From the IMG/VR virus record IMGVR_UViG_3300033273_000513, positions 1 to 64,000 of that record: a stretch of 64,000 nucleotides of DNA, one strand, 5' to 3'. The position numbers and the translations under genes were made by a program. This DNA comes from a virus. This document shows positions 35,501-42,277 of this stretch, one piece after another. Position 1 is the first letter of the stretch; each line of letters begins with the position of its first letter. Under the pieces are notes generated by a model. The model was not told where the DNA came from, did not search any database, and worked only from the letters and a program-made list of their open reading frames with translations.

Positions 35501-36179
35501 CACTGCAAATACTGGTGCGGTTGTCACTGGTATTCTGACAGCCACTACATTCAGTGGTAATCTGACAGGAACCGCAGTAACTGCAACGACTGCAATTGTT
35601 GGTTCCGCAGTAACAATCGGTGAGTCTGGAGTAAATGTAACTGGTGTTGTCACTGCTACGAGTTTCGTTGGTGATGGTTCAGCACTGACTGGTATCTCTG
35701 GTGTATCAACCGCAGATGTTAGAACCAGCACACTGAATGTCGTCGGTGTTTCTACACTTGGTATTGCATCGATCTCTGCATCGGGTATCGTCACCACCAC
35801 AGATTCCGTTGGTATTCTTACATATCACGGTGATGTTTCTAATGCTGCACATCAGAGATGGTATCTGGGTGCAAATGGATCTAGTGATTATACATTCGTT
35901 GGTAGTGGTATGACATTCACCAGACATGATCCAACCTTGTTTGTTGCGAGAGGAAGTGTTGTTGAGTTCGTTAATAACATGGGCGCACATCCATTCCAGA
36001 TTCAACTTGAGTATCAGAACACTGGTGGCACTGCATACAATGATGGTGTTACAAACAATGGCGCGAGTGCTGGAACGGTCAGATTTGAAGTTCCACATGA
36101 TGCACCAAACACTCTTTATTATCAGTGTACTTCACACTCTGGAATGGCTGGAACGATCACAGTTTACCCAACAGTTTGA
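29529..36179 (+). CDS. Giant tail/fibre protein with beta-helix start and cupredoxin-like end
   Basis: 2216 aa, the largest gene here. The N-terminal N-V-I-Y-V-D-P-N-E-L-D-A-T-D-S with R-P-F-K-T-I-Q-R-A-L-I-E-A-A-R is a pectate-lyase-like beta-helix opening. Long Gly/Thr/Val/Ile-rich beta repeats follow, with repeated V-T-A-T-S-F-V-G-D-G-S modules at about 1650-2060. The last ~110 residues look like a cupredoxin: H2154, C2200, H2203 and M2206 (C-T-S-H-S-G-M) are placed as type-1 copper ligands. Codon use is uniform and close to the core late genes, unlike the fibre tips around it. Probably a long structural fibre or baseplate appendage. Confidence 0.82.
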   Translation: MPLSRLENFLKNIQGNVIYVDPNELDATDSIENQGNSQTRPFKTIQRALIEAARFSYVAGQRNDKFDQTTIILAAGTHVVDNRPGYIPYDSSNQAKYYTRFGQANQTLSPFGLGSNFDLTSPDNELYKLNSVRGGVIIPRGTSIVGKDLRKTKIRPKYVPDPENNAIETSAIFRLTGACYISQFTIFDGDPSGNVYKDYTSNLYTPNFSHHRLTCFEYVDGANAVTINDSFLNISSTSTDLDMYYQKVGDVYDVGTGRPIEPDFPSGSLDFQTRVEEYRIVGSKGQQVGISSIKAGTGAVSSTTITVDLDGSLTDLSIDTPVRISGVGTAGYNGIHVVSEVVSSTQFKYVVPSAPNNPLPTLTSADVNIEIDTINSASPYLFNLSKRSVFGMNGIHLDGSKVTGFKSGLLAQFTGNALQKDDKAFVRYNTTSGQYEDYTAVDNLHLDPEAIYRPEYKSSHVKVSNDSIMQAVSVFAIGHNNQYVAESGGELSLANCNANFGENALMSEGFKKTAFGPDNAAYITHIIPPKEITDDETNVDYLSIDVDKTIDVGTNTRLYFEGYTNQDAPPPHILDGFRVGSNFNDRLRVQLNINGNEGDFVSKIVMPTATGITTDTGAKSYVVGNAVGVSSISSNLLTLKSNHKLIDGESIRITADNGFLPDGLEENQIYYAIVSSLDANTIKVARTLNDALDGTALTINNTGGELSVVSRVSDKKSGDIGHPVQFDTTNKNWYINVSNITVDNEIYPTLVGVGTTALGPNTPKTYFTRKGNSRNLDDSIYRVRYVIPAGITTARPPIEGYVLQETSDTTGANDSEITTTSLTNIDDQRNFHFLSEASWSSNVATIMSEEPHHLTVGSVVNVNKITSSNNTTGVGNSGFNGRFAVTGITSDRGFQYALTSNPGTSTLSNQTRTVDDLPNFEKNEYSKSFYIYNVEEVKEHITGEQDGVYHLTCLHYDASPTVTPFTGFKFSQPVKDLYPQVDRDNPVSDPIAALSHAESKPIGKVVSSDVRDSITKDFANKFLLENGVSVGITSIVSDNGAGLAHTAYLTVEHQLNSIVSVGIASSGIGYGSGSATTLYGAKLIGVGIGSTSGGGALANITVDAVGGITGVTIINGGGAYGIGNSLEVVGVTTAAGHIVGMVTVTNVYNGIGEVIQIAGIRSDTNSKLNDTFRVTATPDARSVSFASTDVIDFGRSLGGGSNNIVVGSAMSNATMSFIGPSIGVTAISYDVTTGIATVGTGNTAHGFLTGSKIKLIGAGQTTYKGTFTVQENVGLSTFTVNLGVSTVTAPTLSGEVFALPGGYSSNDGAITEDDEKVGSRMNSMYAGITTTMSAGITSTSSSISITNATASGLNIGDYIMVGNEMMRIKNTSINSVFRGVFGTESINHPSGTVIKKVRVVPVELRRGSLIRAANQTFEYVGFGQGNYSVSLPEKQTKVLSTEDRKLGQTQRRNGGQNYYTGLNDVGEYFVGNKVIKGTTGEEEVFDAPIPTVTGETAVDTTYIDSLKVSGGTDGDALSKFDGPTLFTNKVTSTSEEGIEANSIQLQGDAKSARKITVGISTPVVGGSAGDITFSAKPSQGGYAGWVYTSDNVWRRFGLVSNDVNSNNYSVDKLGIGTTSANTVLDVLGDVNVSGTLTATTFGNINTGIITATSFVGDGSQITGVIGIGSGFVIQNNGTTLGMAATVNFNSNLTAEYSTGIATISSPDTNYWSNTNAGINTTASVGIGTTNPTTALTVSGIVSATTFAGNITGTGATFTTSTITTATVGSAVTITESGINAAAGVVTATSFVGDLTGNADTATTATTAGYASTAGIATVAQGLTGTPAIAVGILTSTEARIGSAVTISESGISIHSGIVTATSFVGDGSALTGIGNTADVRTSTLTVIGVSTIGAGATFTIGAGAGNGIEFLNGSSSKIRLSTDDGATSPRLFLGAVSSNTGAKLQVNASTGALNIDADNNINIRTATNEDAIVATASGSVGLYFDGSEKLTTANTGAVVTGILTATTFSGNLTGTAVTATTAIVGSAVTIGESGVNVTGVVTATSFVGDGSALTGISGVSTADVRTSTLNVVGVSTLGIASISASGIVTTTDSVGILTYHGDVSNAAHQRWYLGANGSSDYTFVGSGMTFTRHDPTLFVARGSVVEFVNNMGAHPFQIQLEYQNTGGTAYNDGVTNNGASAGTVRFEVPHDAPNTLYYQCTSHSGMAGTITVYPTV

Positions 36180-36182
36180 TCT

Positions 36183-36190
36183 GATAAATA
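36183..36190 (+). promoter_or_regulatory. Late promoter GATAAATA before 36222
   Basis: Lies just after the giant gene stop, 32-39 bases before the next ATG, upstream of the hairpin leader. Confidence 0.65.
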
Positions 36191-36202
36191 ATAAAAAATA
36201 AA

Positions 36203-36220
36203 GGGTGGAGAGTGAAACCC
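36203..36220 (+). promoter_or_regulatory. Hairpin leader (GGG...CCC), copy 1
   Basis: GGGTGGAGAGTGAAACCC ends one base before the ATG. The GGTGGAGAG ribosome-binding segment sits inside a GGG/CCC hairpin; close copies precede 40001, 40711 and 42278. Confidence 0.55.
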
Positions 36221-36221
36221 G

Positions 36222-37460
36222 ATGGCAGTAAACAAGAACTTTGTTGTCAAAAACGGATTAGAGGTTGACACTAATACGCTTTTTGTTGATCCCGCGAATA
36301 ACAGAGTTGCCATCGGGACGACAATCCCGACTGCAGCCTTAGATGTAAGAGGTAAAATCCTATCCGACAGTCAGGTTGAAAGTTGGGTAGGTAAATTCGT
36401 TGGTATCGTCACAGCAGGTGCTGTGGGTGTTACCACGATGACTGCGACTGATGCAACAGTCACAGGATTCTCAACACTTGGACGTGCAAATGCTTCGTCT
36501 CTGAATGTCACCACTGGATTTTCTACAGTCCAATCATTAACTGCAACTGACATCACTGTCGGTGCAGGTGTCACCATTAGTGGTGATATTAATGTCTCTG
36601 CGGCTGCAACGGTCGGTGGTGCATTAACAGTTACTGGTGCATCTAAATTTGCACTTGATGGAAGATTTGAAAAAGCATTAGAAATTGGTCAAGATCTAAA
36701 TGTCGGTGCTGCTGCAACGATTACAGGCATCTCAACATTTACAGGTGCCGCTAAGTTTGCAGAGTTTGTAAGATTTGAAAAGGACATCGCAGTCGGTTCT
36801 GCTGCAACAGTCGGTGTTCTGACCGTCACCAATAACACTTACATTGGTGGTAATTTGAATGTTGGTGGTGACATCAACTTGGATGAATTGGTATCCCGTA
36901 ACCTTGAAGTCACTGGTATTGCTACCATTGGTTTCCTAACTGCAACCAATTCGTTCACATCTGGTGTTGGTACGGTTGGATTTCTCACTGCAACAGACAT
37001 CTTCGTATCTGGTGTAACGACAGTTACGCATTTGAATTCCACTAACTCCACACTGAGTGGTATTACCACGATCAGTAATCTGAACGTGGATAATATGGAG
37101 TTAAGTGGCATTGGTACTGTCACTCAACTGAAAGCAACCACCGCAACAATCACTGGTATTATTACAACCAATAGTGGTGTTGAGGTTGGAACTGGTATTA
37201 CTTTATCACCTGAAGGTAATATCTTCTCGACAGGTATCACCACAACTTCGACCAAATTAAATGTTGGTCTTGGCGGCACTATGATGACTGTGGTTGCGGC
37301 TGGAAGTTCCGTGACTGCTGGTATCAACTCCACAAGTCCACAATATGTGTTAGATGTTCATGGCGACATAAATAGTTCTAGCGCAGTTAATGTCGCTGGC
37401 GTCAGCGTCCTGGTGACTGCATCCAACGATGCCACCGCTCTTGCAATTGCTCTCGGATAA
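36222..37460 (+). CDS. Repetitive virion/fibre protein, 412 aa
   Basis: Opens with N-K-N-F-V-V-K-N-G-L-E-V and L-F-V-D-P-A-N-N-R-V-A-I-G-T, then carries many short beta repeats of the T-V-G-x-L-T-V-T-N and G-I-S-T-F-T-G-A type to the end. No enzymatic or chaperone domain is seen. Likely a fibre shaft component. Confidence 0.72.
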   Translation: MAVNKNFVVKNGLEVDTNTLFVDPANNRVAIGTTIPTAALDVRGKILSDSQVESWVGKFVGIVTAGAVGVTTMTATDATVTGFSTLGRANASSLNVTTGFSTVQSLTATDITVGAGVTISGDINVSAAATVGGALTVTGASKFALDGRFEKALEIGQDLNVGAAATITGISTFTGAAKFAEFVRFEKDIAVGSAATVGVLTVTNNTYIGGNLNVGGDINLDELVSRNLEVTGIATIGFLTATNSFTSGVGTVGFLTATDIFVSGVTTVTHLNSTNSTLSGITTISNLNVDNMELSGIGTVTQLKATTATITGIITTNSGVEVGTGITLSPEGNIFSTGITTTSTKLNVGLGGTMMTVVAAGSSVTAGINSTSPQYVLDVHGDINSSSAVNVAGVSVLVTASNDATALAIALG

Positions 37461-37466
37461 TAAACA

Positions 37467-37799
37467 ATGGCAAACACTTTTAAACTAAAGACTAAAGCAA
37501 ACATCGGAGTTACCACGGTTGGCATCTACACCGTTCCTTCTTCGACTACCACTGTGGTTATTGGTATTACTCTCGCGAACACATCTGGTTCGGGAGTAAA
37601 TGTTGGTGTTGGTGTCACGAGACTCTCTGCAAGTGGAGAAAATATTGATCTTCTAAAAAATGCCCCTCTTCCACAAGGTTCTGCTTTGGAATTCATGCAG
37701 GGTAACAAAGTTGTTCTGCAAGCAGGAGACTGTGTAAGAGTCAACAGTGACACTAATACTAGTGTTGACGCAGCTCTCACAATCATGGAGATTACCTGA
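37467..37799 (+). CDS. Small virion protein, 110 aa
   Basis: Beta-rich, with V-P-S-S-T-T-T-V-V-I-G-I-T-L-A-N near the start and a L-E-F-M-Q-G-N-K-V-V-L-Q-A-G-D-C-V-R-V segment. It starts six bases after the previous stop and shares one base with the next start. Probably a fibre attachment or decoration protein. Confidence 0.7.
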   Translation: MANTFKLKTKANIGVTTVGIYTVPSSTTTVVIGITLANTSGSGVNVGVGVTRLSASGENIDLLKNAPLPQGSALEFMQGNKVVLQAGDCVRVNSDTNTSVDAALTIMEIT

Positions 37800-39964
37800 T
37801 GGCATTTACTAAAATTACGAACGCTGGTTTTGGTCTGACGACTGGAACCTTAGTTGGTGTAGCAGCGTCTTTTTCTAGTACTGTCTCGGTTGGTGGTACT
37901 CTGACCTATGAAGATGTAACGAACGTAGATTCGGTAGGTCTGATTACTGCGAGAAATGGTATTGAAGTTACAGATAAAGGTGTTCAGGTAGGAACTGGTG
38001 CGACTGTAGATAGTGCTGGCGATAATATTCTGACGTTCTTAACGAATGGTAGTGAGAGAGTTCGTGTAACTTCTGATGGTAGAGTTGGAATAAACACAGA
38101 CATGGGTGGAGCTCCTGCATCACTCTACCCATTTTCCGTTTACAGATCAACTGGAACTGGTTATCTTTATACAGAAACTGCTCAATCTGGTGCGAGTGCT
38201 GGACTTAGAGCAAAAGCAGGAACAGCAGACTTTACAATATTCACAACTCAAGGTACAGGTCAATTAGCAATATATGACAACACAAATACCGCAGAAAGAC
38301 TTCGTATAGATTCAAGTGGTCGCTTGATGCTGGGCACGACGACTGAGGGATATAGCAGCGGAGATGATTTAACGATTGCAACGTCAGGTCACACTGGAAT
38401 AACGCTTCGTTCTGGAACAACAAGTGAAGGTGCTGTTTATTTCTCTGATGCGACAAGTGGTGGCGGTGAATATATAGGATCCTTGGTTTATAGCCACAAC
38501 ACAAATAATATGATCTTTACGGCCAATGGTGCCGAAAGGATGCGTATTGCCAGTGATGGTGATGTTGGTGTTGGTCTTGCAAGTCCTAACAGCAGGTTAC
38601 ACGTAAAAGGTGGGAGTGACTCAACTGATAATCTTCTTTTGACTTTACAGTCAAATGGAGTTGCAAATGATGGTTCTTTATCCACAGGACTTAGATTAAT
38701 TAACTCTACTTCTGATTCTTCAATTCATGGTGGAGAAATTAGAGCAATTCGTAGTAGTGCCTCAGCAGCCGCTCTTACTTTTTCTACTTATAACGGAACA
38801 TCAATTGCAGAAGCAGTTCGTATAGATTCAAGTGGTAATTTTGGCGTCGGAACAGCGAGCCCTGGGTACAAGATTGAGGTAACTCAAGGAAGTGGTAATA
38901 GTGTTGCCAGATTTACGGGTGCAAATTCTGCCAACCTTGTTTTCAGAAACGCAACCAGCAATGTATTTGAATTAAATGCAGGCGGCAGCAATGACGAGCT
39001 TTCCTTTGGCACGGCTGGCAATAACGAACGGCTGCGCATTTCAGACACTGGAAAAGTTCAGGTTAGAGGCACTCGTGGTGGATCTTTGCAACCAAGTGAC
39101 AACGATACGCTTGAGTTATATACATCAGCTAGTAACGGCGCTGCCAATACAGGTTCTGGTCTGACTTTCTTTAACAACGACGGCAATGGTTATGAAATAG
39201 GCGGCACCATTCAAGTTGCCAAAGAGAATGGCTCAATTAATAATACAGCTGGATATATGCGTTTCTCGACTAGAGCGAACGCCTCAGATCCAGCTGAGCG
39301 GATGCGGATTACGAGCGGTGGCGAAGTTTTAATAGCTCGGACAAGCGCAAGTATCAGCAATGTCGGTCATTATTTTCTTCCTGGAGGCGCTTTTAACCAC
39401 ACAAGAAGTGGCGATACTGTCGGGGTAATCAACAGACTTGCAAGTGACGGCACATTGATCGGTTTTAGACAAGCCGATAGTCTTGAAGGCAGTATCAGTG
39501 TTTCTGGTTCTACTGTTTCTTACAACGGCGGTCACTTAGCTCGTTGGTCGCAACTTCCCAGCGGTGCAGCACGCACCGAAATTTTGCGTGGCTCTGTACT
39601 AAGTAACCTTGACGAGATGTGTGAGTGGGGTGATGAGAATAATGAACAGTTGAACCGTATGAAGGTAAGTGATGTTGAAGGTGACATCAATGTATCAGGA
39701 GTATTCCAAGCTTGGGATGATGATGACGATACTTACACTAATGACTTTTATTGCGCGATGACGGGTGACTTTGTGATCCGTATTGCTCAGGGAACAACAG
39801 TTGCACGAGGTGATTTACTGATGTCTGCTGGTGATGGTACTGCTAAACCACAAGATGATGATATTGTAAGATCTAAAACTGTTGCTAAGGTGACTAGCAC
39901 CACGGTTTCTGCTACTTACGTTGATGGAAGTTACTGTGTTCCTTGTGTACTGATGGCATGTTGA
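37799..39964 (+). CDS. Adhesin/tail-fibre protein, 721 aa
   Basis: A paralogue of the genes at 24000 and 25983: it shares T-Y-E-D-V-T-N-V-D-S-V-G-L-I-T-A-R-N-G-I and S-S-G-R-L-M-L-G-T-T-T-E-G. The C-terminal ~110 residues differ (W-G-D-E-N-N-E-Q-L ... G-D-F-V-I-R-I-A-Q-G-T ... S-Y-C-V-P-C-V-L-M-A-C) and look like another self-processing or tip domain. Base use changes in the C-terminal half. Confidence 0.76.
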   Translation: MAFTKITNAGFGLTTGTLVGVAASFSSTVSVGGTLTYEDVTNVDSVGLITARNGIEVTDKGVQVGTGATVDSAGDNILTFLTNGSERVRVTSDGRVGINTDMGGAPASLYPFSVYRSTGTGYLYTETAQSGASAGLRAKAGTADFTIFTTQGTGQLAIYDNTNTAERLRIDSSGRLMLGTTTEGYSSGDDLTIATSGHTGITLRSGTTSEGAVYFSDATSGGGEYIGSLVYSHNTNNMIFTANGAERMRIASDGDVGVGLASPNSRLHVKGGSDSTDNLLLTLQSNGVANDGSLSTGLRLINSTSDSSIHGGEIRAIRSSASAAALTFSTYNGTSIAEAVRIDSSGNFGVGTASPGYKIEVTQGSGNSVARFTGANSANLVFRNATSNVFELNAGGSNDELSFGTAGNNERLRISDTGKVQVRGTRGGSLQPSDNDTLELYTSASNGAANTGSGLTFFNNDGNGYEIGGTIQVAKENGSINNTAGYMRFSTRANASDPAERMRITSGGEVLIARTSASISNVGHYFLPGGAFNHTRSGDTVGVINRLASDGTLIGFRQADSLEGSISVSGSTVSYNGGHLARWSQLPSGAARTEILRGSVLSNLDEMCEWGDENNEQLNRMKVSDVEGDINVSGVFQAWDDDDDTYTNDFYCAMTGDFVIRIAQGTTVARGDLLMSAGDGTAKPQDDDIVRSKTVAKVTSTTVSATYVDGSYCVPCVLMAC

Positions 39965-39970
39965 TAAATA
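39963..39970 (+). promoter_or_regulatory. Late promoter GATAAATA before 40001
   Basis: Overlaps the preceding stop, 31-38 bases before the ATG and upstream of the hairpin leader. Confidence 0.68.
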
Positions 39971-39982
39971 ACTAGAAACATC

Positions 39983-39998
39983 GGGGGATAGTGAACCC
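39983..39998 (+). promoter_or_regulatory. Hairpin leader, copy 2
   Basis: GGGGGATAGTGAACCC, two bases before ATG 40001. The GGGGGAT ribosome-binding segment can pair GGG with CCC. Identical to the copy before 42278. Confidence 0.6.
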
Positions 39999-40000
39999 AA

Positions 40001-40678
40001 ATGCCATACATCGGTCGCGACCTAACGCAAGGTAATTATATCAAGATTGATGACTTACAGTCATCTTTTAATGGTACGACTAAGACATTCAATCTGACCA
40101 CTGGTGGTAATGCATTTACACCAGGATCAGCGAATGCTTTGTTAGTATCTTTGGGTGGTGTTATTCAAGAACCAATCGAATCGTATACGGTCACAAATGA
40201 CCAGATTACGTTCTCAAATCCACCCACAGCTTCTACTTCTATCTTTATCATTGCACTCGGTGCTGCAGTCAGTATCGGTACACCTGCTGAAGGAACAGTT
40301 ACTGCAACCAAGTTAGCAGATCCTTTTGGCACATATTCTGGTGTCGGTGGATTCACGATGACAGGTATCATCAGTGCTACCGAGATTCGTGGTGATGGTA
40401 GATTCCTGACTGGTGTATCTGCTGGTAAGTTTGTCACAGAAACCGCAGGCATCGTCACAAATACTTCTGTAGGTATCAATACATCTACAGTTGATGACAA
40501 CGACCTCACAGGGATTGGCAACTCCTTCCAGGGTCTTTATATCTCTAATGGCATGGTTATCCATGACAATAGATTGAATGGTGCTCATTACATTGGCACT
40601 GCTTTCAATGGTCTTATGGCTGGGCCAGTCACTATCGGTGGAACATTGACCATCGATGGCAACTATGTTGTGGTCTAA
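40001..40678 (+). CDS. Virion/fibre protein, 225 aa
   Basis: The start M-P-Y-I-G-R-D-L resembles the start of 25983 (M-P-Y-I-G-Q-P). The N-terminal ~85 residues are a beta domain that also resembles the N-terminal domain of 25983 (F-N-G-T-T-K-T-F-N-L; L-V-S-L-G-G-V-I-Q-E-P); a Gly/Thr repeat region follows. Likely a short fibre. Confidence 0.72.
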   Translation: MPYIGRDLTQGNYIKIDDLQSSFNGTTKTFNLTTGGNAFTPGSANALLVSLGGVIQEPIESYTVTNDQITFSNPPTASTSIFIIALGAAVSIGTPAEGTVTATKLADPFGTYSGVGGFTMTGIISATEIRGDGRFLTGVSAGKFVTETAGIVTNTSVGINTSTVDDNDLTGIGNSFQGLYISNGMVIHDNRLNGAHYIGTAFNGLMAGPVTIGGTLTIDGNYVVV

Positions 40679-40682
40679 ATAT
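40675..40682 (+). promoter_or_regulatory. Late-type motif CTAAATAT before 40711
   Basis: Overlaps the stop of the previous gene; weaker than the other copies (CTAAATAT against TATAAATA) but at the same spacing to the leader. Confidence 0.45.
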
Positions 40683-40691
40683 TTAAAACTA

Positions 40692-40707
40692 GGGGGAGAG
40701 TGAACCC
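40692..40707 (+). promoter_or_regulatory. Hairpin leader, copy 3
   Basis: GGGGGAGAGTGAACCC, three bases before ATG 40711; one base differs from copies 2 and 4. Confidence 0.6.
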
Positions 40708-40710
40708 GAG

Positions 40711-41886
40711 ATGACTATCATCAATCAGAAAAGTATATCTGGTATTACAAGTATCACGTTTGCGTCAGCAGGCGATGACTTGTTAACGTTCCACAGTAAT
40801 AATGGAACGGAAAGATTCCGTATTGATAATAGTGGCAACACTAAAATTACTGCTGGTATTGTTACAACACTGACTGTCACTGGCACTACCACATTAAATG
40901 GTAATTTAGACCTTCAAGATAATGATAAGATCTTGATTGGTACAGGTGATGACTTAGAGATTTATCATGATGGTAGTCATTCATACATTGATGATTCTGG
41001 CACTGGAGATCTAAGAATTCGTTCAAATAACGTCAGATTTGATAAGTATACTGGTGAAACAATAGCACAGTTTATTGGAGATGGACGTGTTGAATTATAT
41101 TATGACAACTCGAAGAAACTCGAAACCAAATCAGACGGCGTAGACATCACTGGCGAGTTGCAATGCGACAGCTTGGATGTTGATGGTGCGGGAAATATTT
41201 CTGGAATTCTCAACCTAGGCAACAACCTGGATATGCCTGACAGTACCAAAGTTATCCTTGGCAATGGCGACGACCTGCAAATTTATCACGACGGCACGCA
41301 CAGTTACATTAAAGACGGTGGAACAGGAAACTTAAAAGTTCTATCCTCAAGTATGGTAGTCAAAAATGCAGCTGATAGTGAAATCATGTTGCAGGCTACT
41401 CAAAATGGTTCTGTAGATCTTTATTACGATAACTCCAAGAAATTTGAAACATTAACCAATGGAGTCAGAGCACAAGGTGGTATCTTATTTGGGTCAGACA
41501 CAGCTAATGCAAACGCTCTTGATGATTATGAAGAGGGCACTTGGACGCCTACTGTAACTTCTTCTGGTAGCGTTACAGGCGAAGACGCAAAATATACAAA
41601 GATTGGCAATTTAGTGCATGTTTACGGAAAACTAAGCAGTTTTACTAATAGATCATCTAGCAATACCATCGTGATAAGTGGCTTGCCTTATACAGCTTCA
41701 ACTAATCAATCTGGTGGATCTATGTTCGCTCGATACTCAGACAGAACTGCATACACAGTTTATGTTTACAGCAACAAGATAGAGTTTTATTCGATCGGCT
41801 CTGGTAATTTTACATCTTTGCAGCATTTACATCTTAATAATGATAACGCTGCAATATATTTCCAAGCCACTTATAACGTGGCTTAA
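40711..41886 (+). CDS. Tail-fibre/adhesin protein, 391 aa
   Basis: Contains repeated L-E-I-Y-H-D-G-S-H-S-Y-I-D-D-S-G-T-G and Y-Y-D-N-S-K-K-x-E-T modules (each at least twice), common in marine phage fibres. The C-terminus begins with D-D-Y-E-E-G-T-W-T-P-T-V-T, a tip domain seen in many phage tail proteins. Base use changes near 41110. Confidence 0.78.
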   Translation: MTIINQKSISGITSITFASAGDDLLTFHSNNGTERFRIDNSGNTKITAGIVTTLTVTGTTTLNGNLDLQDNDKILIGTGDDLEIYHDGSHSYIDDSGTGDLRIRSNNVRFDKYTGETIAQFIGDGRVELYYDNSKKLETKSDGVDITGELQCDSLDVDGAGNISGILNLGNNLDMPDSTKVILGNGDDLQIYHDGTHSYIKDGGTGNLKVLSSSMVVKNAADSEIMLQATQNGSVDLYYDNSKKFETLTNGVRAQGGILFGSDTANANALDDYEEGTWTPTVTSSGSVTGEDAKYTKIGNLVHVYGKLSSFTNRSSSNTIVISGLPYTASTNQSGGSMFARYSDRTAYTVYVYSNKIEFYSIGSGNFTSLQHLHLNNDNAAIYFQATYNVA

Positions 41887-41894
41887 GCCCGCAA

Positions 41895-41902
41895 CATAAA
41901 TA
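41895..41902 (+). promoter_or_regulatory. Late promoter CATAAATA before 41940
   Basis: Lies 38-45 bases before the ATG of the next gene, which also has GGAGGAT at a good distance. Confidence 0.6.
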
Positions 41903-41939
41903 ATACGCCTAAACCTGTTTAATTCGGAGGATTATCCTA

Positions 41940-42242
41940 ATGGCACTTACTGAAAGAAACGAAAACGACAAGATTGAAGTCGTTGGTCAATACAAAGCAG
42001 TCCAAGTTCGTAGAGCAACTGTCATCGAAAAAGATGGTGTAGAACTCACCCGTTCATTCCATCGTCATGTTCTTCATCCTGGCACACTGGATGAGAATGA
42101 TGCTCTGGTAGACACTGACCTATCTGGAGAGGATGCTGATGTTCAAGCAATCTGCAATGCTGCATGGACTGATGCAGTTAAAGAATCATGGCGTGTAAAA
42201 CTTGTGAATGATATGGTGGATGCAGGTATCGCTACTGCCTGA
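41940..42242 (+). CDS. Conserved-type small protein in fibre cluster, 100 aa
   Basis: Starts after a clear GGAGGATTATCCTA. The pattern V-V-G-Q-Y-K-A-V-Q-V-R-R-A-T-V-I-E-K-D-G and F-H-R-H-V-L-H-P-G recurs, as I recall, in marine phage fibre clusters. Probably a chaperone-like or attachment protein; not certain. Confidence 0.7.
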   Translation: MALTERNENDKIEVVGQYKAVQVRRATVIEKDGVELTRSFHRHVLHPGTLDENDALVDTDLSGEDADVQAICNAAWTDAVKESWRVKLVNDMVDAGIATA

Positions 42243-42248
42243 TAAATA
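42241..42248 (+). promoter_or_regulatory. Late promoter GATAAATA before 42278
   Basis: Overlaps the stop of the previous gene, 30-37 bases before the ATG. Confidence 0.68.
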
Positions 42249-42259
42249 ACTAAAACAAA

Positions 42260-42275
42260 GGGGGATAGTGAACCC
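42260..42275 (+). promoter_or_regulatory. Hairpin leader, copy 4
   Basis: GGGGGATAGTGAACCC, identical to the copy at 39983 and with the same two-base gap to the ATG. Confidence 0.6.
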
Positions 42276-42277
42276 AA

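Noticed and set aside
36222-37460. Collagen-like or enzyme domain in the 412-aa repetitive protein
   Set aside because: No G-x-y triplets or catalytic motif; only short beta repeats are present.
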